Source: Microcaldota archaeon
GTDB lineage: Archaea; Micrarchaeota; Micrarchaeia; Micrarchaeales; Micrarchaeaceae
NCBI GenBank assembly: GCA_021792395.1
Contig: JAJYUR010000003.1
Span: 1-63,029 of the forward strand
Length of the DNA: 63,029 nucleotides
Reading direction: 5' to 3'
Positions 57,438-63,029 of this stretch are shown here, piece by piece; position 1 is the first letter of the stretch; each line of letters opens with the position of its first letter. The translations under genes and the position numbers were made by a program. The notes beneath the pieces are model-generated. The model saw only the letters and a list, made by a program, of their open reading frames with translations, was not told the DNA's origin and ran no database searches.

Positions 57438-60266
57438 TTATGATTCTGTCATTATGTTATTAAGGACATAGTTTAGTATACCACCTGCTTTGAAGTACTC
57501 CATTTCCATATCCGTGTCTATCCTGCTTTTGAGTAAAACTGATTTTTGAGCACCGTCTTTAGAATCATAGTACAGCATCTCGAGCATATCGCGCGGCTTC
57601 ATAGAGCTTGGAAGTTTTATCGTAATCTCCTTTCCATAGTCTATACCGAGAGATTTTGCATCATCTTTACTGTCGAATTGGATAGGTATGATGCCCATCC
57701 CTATGAGATTGCTCCTATGTATCCTTTCGAAGCTCTTTGCTATGACGGCTTTTACGCCTATGAGCGCTGGGCCCTTTGCAGCCCAATCCCTTGAGCTTCC
57801 CGATCCATATTCTATGCCTCCGAACACTACAAGCGGAATCCCCATCGTCTTGTATTTTATAGCCGCTTCGTATATGGACATCTCCGCCCCATCCGGATAG
57901 AATATCGTATATCCCCCTTCTCTTCCATTTAGCATCAGGTTTTTGATCCTGTTGTTTGCGAATGTGCCGCGCATCATAACTTCGTGATTGCCCCTGCGTG
58001 CACCGTATGTATTGAAATCTTTTTGCTCTACCCCTTTTTCAATCAAATACTTTCCAGCAGGACTGTCCTTCCCGATTGCACCTGCCGGGGATATGTGGTC
58101 GGTAGATACTGAATCGCCGAATACCGCAAGAATTTTGGCTCCAGATATATCCTTTATTGGGTTTTGGCCATGTTTTAATTCCAGATCGTCGAAGAACGGC
58201 GGCTTACGTATATATGTACTGGCTTCATCCCACTTGAATATTTCACCTGAAGGCGAATCGATTGCGTTCCAGTATTTGTTGACATCATATATCTTGCTTC
58301 CATATTCATCATGGAACATTGACATCGAAACATATTCATTGATCATTTTCTTTATATCTGCATCTGAAGGCCATACATCCTTCAGATAAACAGGGGTTCC
58401 GTCAGATCCCATGCCAAGCGGATCTTTTGTAAGGTCTTTTAGGACATTGCCGGCTATAGCGTATGCAACCACCAGCGGGGGCGACATCAGATAGTTTGCC
58501 CTTACGTCCCTATGTATTCTTGCCTCATAATTCCTATTCCCGGAAAGCACTGCTGCAACGTCAAGGCTATTTCCGTTTATGGCATCGCTCTGCTTGTCTA
58601 TAAGCGGCCCGCTGTTGCCTATGCATGTTGTGCATCCATATCCGACCAGATCAAAACCAAGCTTTTCTAAGGGTTCGATCAAACCTGCCTTTTTGAGGTA
58701 ATCTGTGACCACCCTTGATCCAGGAGCTAAGCTAGTCTTAACCTTCCTTGTATCTATCTTTAGACCTTTTTCAATTGCTTTCTTTGCCAGCAACCCTGCG
58801 CCTATCATGACAGACGGATTGCTCGTATTGGTGCAGCTTGTTATGGCTGCGATAACTATGTCGCCATCTGAAAGCTTCACATCGTAATCTGCATATTTGA
58901 TAATGGTGCTTTTTTGCGATTCGTGCATGGGCGCGTCCTTTATTGCACCGTTGCCCGGACCTTGGCTTTCACTGGACCACCTGGTATAGTCCTTGCCGTT
59001 TATCTTATGATCAGGCTGAATGCCAGAATCTTTTGAAAGGAACATGTTTACGAAATTATCCCTTACAGAACCAAGAGGAAGCTGCTCCTTTGGCTGACTT
59101 GGACCAGAGATGCTGGGCACTATGCTCCCCAGATCCACTTCAAGCACGTCGGTATATGTTACTTTGTCATAGTCTATTTTGAACATCCCCTGGCTTTCAT
59201 AGTACCTGCGCACTAATTCTATCTGTTCTGGGCTTCTCCCTGTGCTTTTCAGGTAATTGAGAGTCTCTTCATCGGGAGGAAATATGGCTATCGTTGCACC
59301 ATATTCTGGACACATGTTGGATAGGGTAGCCCTGTCAGGCAGGGATAGATTGCTCATCCCTTCGCCGAAAAATTCGACGAACATGTTCACCACCCCTTTC
59401 TCCCTAAGCATCCTCGTCAATGTAAGGGCAAAATCAGTAGCGGTTATGCCTTCCTTCATATGGCCCTTAAGATGCACGCCCAATACCTTTGGCGTAATGA
59501 ATGATACAGGCTGGTTCAGCAGTGCAGCCTCTGCCTCAATGCCTCCGACGCCGAAACCCAATACTCCTAAGCCGTTGACCATAGTGGTATGCGAATCGGT
59601 ACCGACCAATGTATCTGGATATGCAACGGTTTTCCCACCTATGTCCTTAGCGCTCACGCACGTTGCTAGGTATTCGAGGTTTACCTGGTGGCATATGCCT
59701 GCAGACGGGGGCAGCACTCTGAAATTTTTGAAGCCGTTGCTGGCCCATTTCAGCAGTACGTATCTCTCTTTATTGCGCTCTATTTCCTTTTCCTGATTTA
59801 GGGAGATAGCATTTACCACATTGAAGTAATCAACCTGGACAGAATGGTCTATTACCAGGTCTACCGGCATGATTGGCTGAATTTTTTCTGCGGGCATGCC
59901 GTTATTAACTATAAAGTCACGCATTGTAGCTAGGTCTACAACAGCAGGTACGCCGGTGAAATCCTGCATCAGGACTCTCGATACCTTGAATGGTATCTCC
60001 CTGTCCGCAGGGTTCTTTGCGTTCCAATTTGCAAGTGATATTATATCCTCTTCTTTTACTGCTTTTCCATCAAGGTTCCTAAGGAGAGACTCTATCACCA
60101 CCCTTATTGAAAATGGGAGCTGTGAAAGCTTGCCTGCGCCTTCGGATTCCAGACTTTTTAATGAATAGAAGAATACTTCTTTGCCCGAAGTGAGCCTGAA
60201 GCTCGACAGATGCTGTGAATTTAATGAGGTCTGATTTGATCCTTGTGCAGTATGTTTTGGTTGCAT
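57438..60266 (-). CDS. acnA: Aconitate hydratase, AcnA type
   Basis: VGTDSHTTMVNGLGVLGFGVGGIEAEA, AAITSCTNTSNPSVMIGAGLLAKKA, FGGIEYGSGSSRDWAAKGP. Confidence 0.97.
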   Translation of the reverse strand: MQPKHTAQGSNQTSLNSQHLSSFRLTSGKEVFFYSLKSLESEGAGKLSQLPFSIRVVIESLLRNLDGKAVKEEDIISLANWNAKNPADREIPFKVSRVLMQDFTGVPAVVDLATMRDFIVNNGMPAEKIQPIMPVDLVIDHSVQVDYFNVVNAISLNQEKEIERNKERYVLLKWASNGFKNFRVLPPSAGICHQVNLEYLATCVSAKDIGGKTVAYPDTLVGTDSHTTMVNGLGVLGFGVGGIEAEAALLNQPVSFITPKVLGVHLKGHMKEGITATDFALTLTRMLREKGVVNMFVEFFGEGMSNLSLPDRATLSNMCPEYGATIAIFPPDEETLNYLKSTGRSPEQIELVRRYYESQGMFKIDYDKVTYTDVLEVDLGSIVPSISGPSQPKEQLPLGSVRDNFVNMFLSKDSGIQPDHKINGKDYTRWSSESQGPGNGAIKDAPMHESQKSTIIKYADYDVKLSDGDIVIAAITSCTNTSNPSVMIGAGLLAKKAIEKGLKIDTRKVKTSLAPGSRVVTDYLKKAGLIEPLEKLGFDLVGYGCTTCIGNSGPLIDKQSDAINGNSLDVAAVLSGNRNYEARIHRDVRANYLMSPPLVVAYAIAGNVLKDLTKDPLGMGSDGTPVYLKDVWPSDADIKKMINEYVSMSMFHDEYGSKIYDVNKYWNAIDSPSGEIFKWDEASTYIRKPPFFDDLELKHGQNPIKDISGAKILAVFGDSVSTDHISPAGAIGKDSPAGKYLIEKGVEQKDFNTYGARRGNHEVMMRGTFANNRIKNLMLNGREGGYTIFYPDGAEMSIYEAAIKYKTMGIPLVVFGGIEYGSGSSRDWAAKGPALIGVKAVIAKSFERIHRSNLIGMGIIPIQFDSKDDAKSLGIDYGKEITIKLPSSMKPRDMLEMLYYDSKDGAQKSVLLKSRIDTDMEMEYFKAGGILNYVLNNIMTES

Positions 60267-60299
60267 TCTACCACCACATTGATAATCAGCATATAAAAC

Positions 60300-60326
60300 T
60301 TATAAACGTTGTAAAAACGTTTTATT
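60300..60326. promoter_or_regulatory. Imperfect palindrome between acnA and gltA
   Basis: ATAAACGTTGTAAAAACGTTTTAT: two AACGTT palindromes (60305-60310, 60316-60321), centres 11 bp apart. Confidence 0.4.
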
Positions 60327-60390
60327 ACATGCATACAACTTTCGGATGCGCATTATTTATACCTTGATTGGTAATTTTTATTGTGATTAG

Positions 60391-61539
60391 ATGGAAGTTG
60401 ATACGCCAAAAATATCTTCCGGATTGGAGGGCATTTATATCACCAACTCAAACATATGCAAGGTAGACGGGATAAATGGAAGGCTTTGGTACAGGGGATA
60501 TTCCATTGAGGCTCTTGCGGAAAATTCCAACTTCGAGGAGGTGTCTTATCTGCTCATTTATGGAGCGTTACCGGACGCAGAGCAGATGGAGGCGTTTTCA
60601 AAGAAGTTAAAGCAGTATAGGGAATTGAGTCAAACCACTATTGACATATTATCTAGAATGGTAGGAAGGGCAGATCCCATGGATATCTTGAGGACCGCAA
60701 TATCTGCACTCCCTGCAGACGACAAGGATGCATATGAAAACTCCGATGACCAAAACGCAAGAAAGAGCATAATGCTTATATCTAAAGTTGCCAGCATAAC
60801 GGCAACCATAGGGAGGATGCTTGCTGGAAAAACTTATGTAAAGCCAAATGGCGACTTGGATCATGCATCGAATTTCCTCTACATGCTAAATGGCAGCAAG
60901 CCAAACGAACGCGACAGCAAAGTAATTGATTTAATGCTCGTACTGCATGCAGAGCATGCTACAAATGCATCTACATTTTCTGCAATGGTCACAGGATCGA
61001 CCTTGGCTGATATATATGCGGCTGTAACCTCAGGCATAGCTACGCTAAAAGGGCCGCTGCACGGCGGCGCGGATGAGAATGCGCTTAAGATGATGCGCGA
61101 GATAGGGACGCCAGCTAATACGGAAAAATATATTGATGATGCATTAGCAGGCAAGAAACGAATAATGGGGTTCGGGCATAGGGTGTATAAGACCTACGAC
61201 CCTAGGGCAAAAATAATAAAGAAATATCTCATAGAGTCAGAGGATTATTCGGATGATTTGAAAAATCTTGCGGCAATAGCACTTAGGGCCGAAACCCTTA
61301 TGATAGGCAGACTGGGCAAAACACACGGCATCTGGCCTAATGTGGACTTTTTTTCTGGCCCTGTTTATTTATCTATAGGGATACCGTTAGAGTTGTTTAC
61401 GCCGCTTTTCGCTGTTGCGCGAACTCCAGGATGGTGTGCCCATGTGTTAGAGTATTGGAAGAACAACAGGCTGTTCAGACCTTTGGATTTTTATACCGGG
61501 GCGCTTGACATAGAATACAAAAAGATATCCGAAAGATAG
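60391..61539 (+). CDS. gltA: Citrate synthase
   Basis: WYRGYSIEALAE, HAEHATNASTFSAMVTGSTLADIYAAVTSGIATLKGPLHGGADE, MGFGHRVYKTYDPRA. Confidence 0.97.
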   Translation: MEVDTPKISSGLEGIYITNSNICKVDGINGRLWYRGYSIEALAENSNFEEVSYLLIYGALPDAEQMEAFSKKLKQYRELSQTTIDILSRMVGRADPMDILRTAISALPADDKDAYENSDDQNARKSIMLISKVASITATIGRMLAGKTYVKPNGDLDHASNFLYMLNGSKPNERDSKVIDLMLVLHAEHATNASTFSAMVTGSTLADIYAAVTSGIATLKGPLHGGADENALKMMREIGTPANTEKYIDDALAGKKRIMGFGHRVYKTYDPRAKIIKKYLIESEDYSDDLKNLAAIALRAETLMIGRLGKTHGIWPNVDFFSGPVYLSIGIPLELFTPLFAVARTPGWCAHVLEYWKNNRLFRPLDFYTGALDIEYKKISER

Positions 61540-61540
61540 G

Positions 61541-62158
61541 TCATTTTGATATAGATACCCTTACCCAGCTTTTGTTTCTCTTGAGGCTTTTTACCTTTAG
61601 GTTGGTGCCTTTTATCAGACCGTATATGTCGCTTACTTCTATGCCGTGTGAACCTCCAATAAACTTGAATGGACTGGACATGCGCCCTAATTCGTATTCA
61701 TATATGTTTATGACACCGCCATTCGTAAGAAATTCTGACATATAAAGCAGCGCGTCCTTCTTTTTCTTCCAGTGGTGAAATGATATGGAACTCATTATTA
61801 TGTCGAAATTGCGCTTGAAAGGGATATTTCTGCTTGAACCTATCTTGAATGACACGCTGGATTTTTTTGCTGCTGCTTTCTTTGATGCAATCTTTATCAT
61901 GCTGGGAGACGGATCTATGGCGTATACTTTCAACTTATTGTTTTTTGAAAGTCGTATAGGTATTTCGCCAGGACCTGTGCCTACATCTAGGATGCTGGTT
62001 GCGTTGTACCTCTTTATGTCTTCTATAACGAATGCATAGAAGTCTTTTGTTATCGGAATTTTAACAGAGAAAGAATACAATCTTGACAGTATAGGCCCGA
62101 ACTTTTCCTCTCCTGGCAAATAATAGTTTTTCATCTCATTACCTTTGCTTGGGGTCAC
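61541..62158 (-). CDS. Class I SAM-dependent methyltransferase
   Basis: SILDVGTGPGEIPIRLS, IDPSPSMIKIA, IIMSSISFHHWKKKKDAL; MKNYYLPG (62134) is a likely alternative start. Confidence 0.8.
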   Translation of the reverse strand: MTPSKGNEMKNYYLPGEEKFGPILSRLYSFSVKIPITKDFYAFVIEDIKRYNATSILDVGTGPGEIPIRLSKNNKLKVYAIDPSPSMIKIASKKAAAKKSSVSFKIGSSRNIPFKRNFDIIMSSISFHHWKKKKDALLYMSEFLTNGGVINIYEYELGRMSSPFKFIGGSHGIEVSDIYGLIKGTNLKVKSLKRNKSWVRVSISK

Positions 62159-62161
62159 CGG
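62148..62161. repeat. 14-bp direct repeat, copy 1 (CTTGGGGTCACCGG)
   Basis: Exact match to 63016-63029. Confidence 0.8.
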
Positions 62162-62302
62162 TTTCCGTGCCCAAAATACATTAGCAAATCTAATTTATAA
62201 ACCATTAGCTTTTGCTCGTTTTTTTACAAATTGGTGGTTAAATGATTAAATTTTTAATAGAAATAGGGTTCTTGGAAGGAAAAGAGTTTTGGTAGTTCCA
62301 TC

Positions 62303-62572
62303 TCAGTAGATATTATCGTGATGATCATAATCCTCAATCCACACCCTGCGGGATGACTCATCTATCGAATAGGTTAGTACAAAGCTTTTCATTATGTGCA
62401 CTCTTCTAAGCCCTTGCATAGGTACATTTAGAGGTTTAAATTTATGTGGCTCTATGAGTATCTCTGCTATCTTGTTTCGTATTGCTATTAACTGCTGCTG
62501 GTCCCGCTTTTCCAGTTTTGACAATATTTTTTCCACGTGTTTCCTATATCCAAGGCTATAGGGCTCTGGCAC
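62303..62572 (-). CDS. RelE/ParE-superfamily toxin
   Basis: KHVEKILSKLEKRDQQQL..., GLRRVHIMKSFVLTYSIDE, terminal DYDHHDNIY. Confidence 0.75.
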   Translation of the reverse strand: MPEPYSLGYRKHVEKILSKLEKRDQQQLIAIRNKIAEILIEPHKFKPLNVPMQGLRRVHIMKSFVLTYSIDESSRRVWIEDYDHHDNIY

Positions 62573-62576
62573 AAGA

Positions 62577-62828
62577 TCACTTCTTAGTCTTTATGTGGAA
62601 TCTTCTGTCAAAGTCATCTATGGTACCTATTTCTATCAGAGGCTCCTTCTGTATCTTCTTAAGCTTATTTAGGTAAGATGCCTTCACTTTTGGTTCAAAT
62701 ACAAGTTCTTCATAATCCTCAGCCATTCTGTCTATTGCCTGGGACTTGTCCTTAAGTCCATACTCGGCTTTTATTATATTAAGAACCCTGTTTGCTTGCG
62801 GGCTTATTGTAACCAATGCCTTTACCAT
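62577..62828 (-). CDS. DUF2683-like antitoxin
   Basis: MVKALVTISPQANRVLNIIKAEYGLKDKSQAID; 4-bp gap to the downstream toxin. Confidence 0.7.
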   Translation of the reverse strand: MVKALVTISPQANRVLNIIKAEYGLKDKSQAIDRMAEDYEELVFEPKVKASYLNKLKKIQKEPLIEIGTIDDFDRRFHIKTKK

Positions 62829-63015
62829 GTTAACACCATGTTAATATTGACTTAATAGTTATATAAGACTTTCTACGCCATAGTTATATGGTTTGGATAT
62901 TAGCACATTATATCTTTCTGTTCCAAGTTCTGCAAAAGAGAATGAGTTGAATGAAATGGAATTTTTAATTAAGACAGCTCATGCTAATGTATAGGACTTC
63001 CTTCTGATAGTAGAA

Positions 63016-63029
63016 CTTGGGGTCACCGG
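63016..63029. repeat. 14-bp direct repeat, copy 2 (CTTGGGGTCACCGG), at the window edge
   Basis: Exact match to 62148-62161; may extend beyond the window. Confidence 0.8.

Noticed and set aside
1-63029. CRISPR arrays, rRNA, prophage or integrase genes
   Set aside because: No regularly spaced repeats, rRNA-like stretches, or recognisable phage structural/integrase proteins were seen by eye.

Overview
Gene-dense archaeal chromosome segment. Gene content (RpoK, SMC, MCM, XPD-type helicase, EF-2, S7/S12/S28e/L7Ae/L24e/L30e, archaeal-type signal peptidase, class III signal peptide, intron-containing tRNAs) plus a bacterial-like TCA module suggests an ARMAN/Micrarchaeota-type DPANN archaeon; this lineage call is inference, not computed. 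Most of the window is housekeeping: aminoacyl-tRNA synthetases (Trp, Met, Cys, Pro, and a TrpRS paralog), a ribosomal/EF-2 cluster, a SufB-D-HTH-C-S-U operon, and malate:quinone oxidoreductase, aconitase and citrate synthase. The first ~10 kb and the right edge are more accessory: a transposase remnant, a TrpRS-like paralog next to an unknown methyltransferase, a BtpA-like fragment, a DUF98-like orphan, a possible structured RNA, and a RelE/DUF2683-like toxin-antitoxin pair between 14-bp direct repeats. Strongest second-look items: tRNA-Arg with an apparent T-loop intron, tRNA-Leu with a D-arm-region insertion, RNase HII that needs an ATA start to keep its catalytic motif, a Cys-containing HTH protein inside the suf operon, a tandem-repeat basic protein, and the TrpRS-paralog/methyltransferase pair. 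No CRISPR array or rRNA was seen. All family calls were made by eye from motifs and remembered family signatures; no searches were run.
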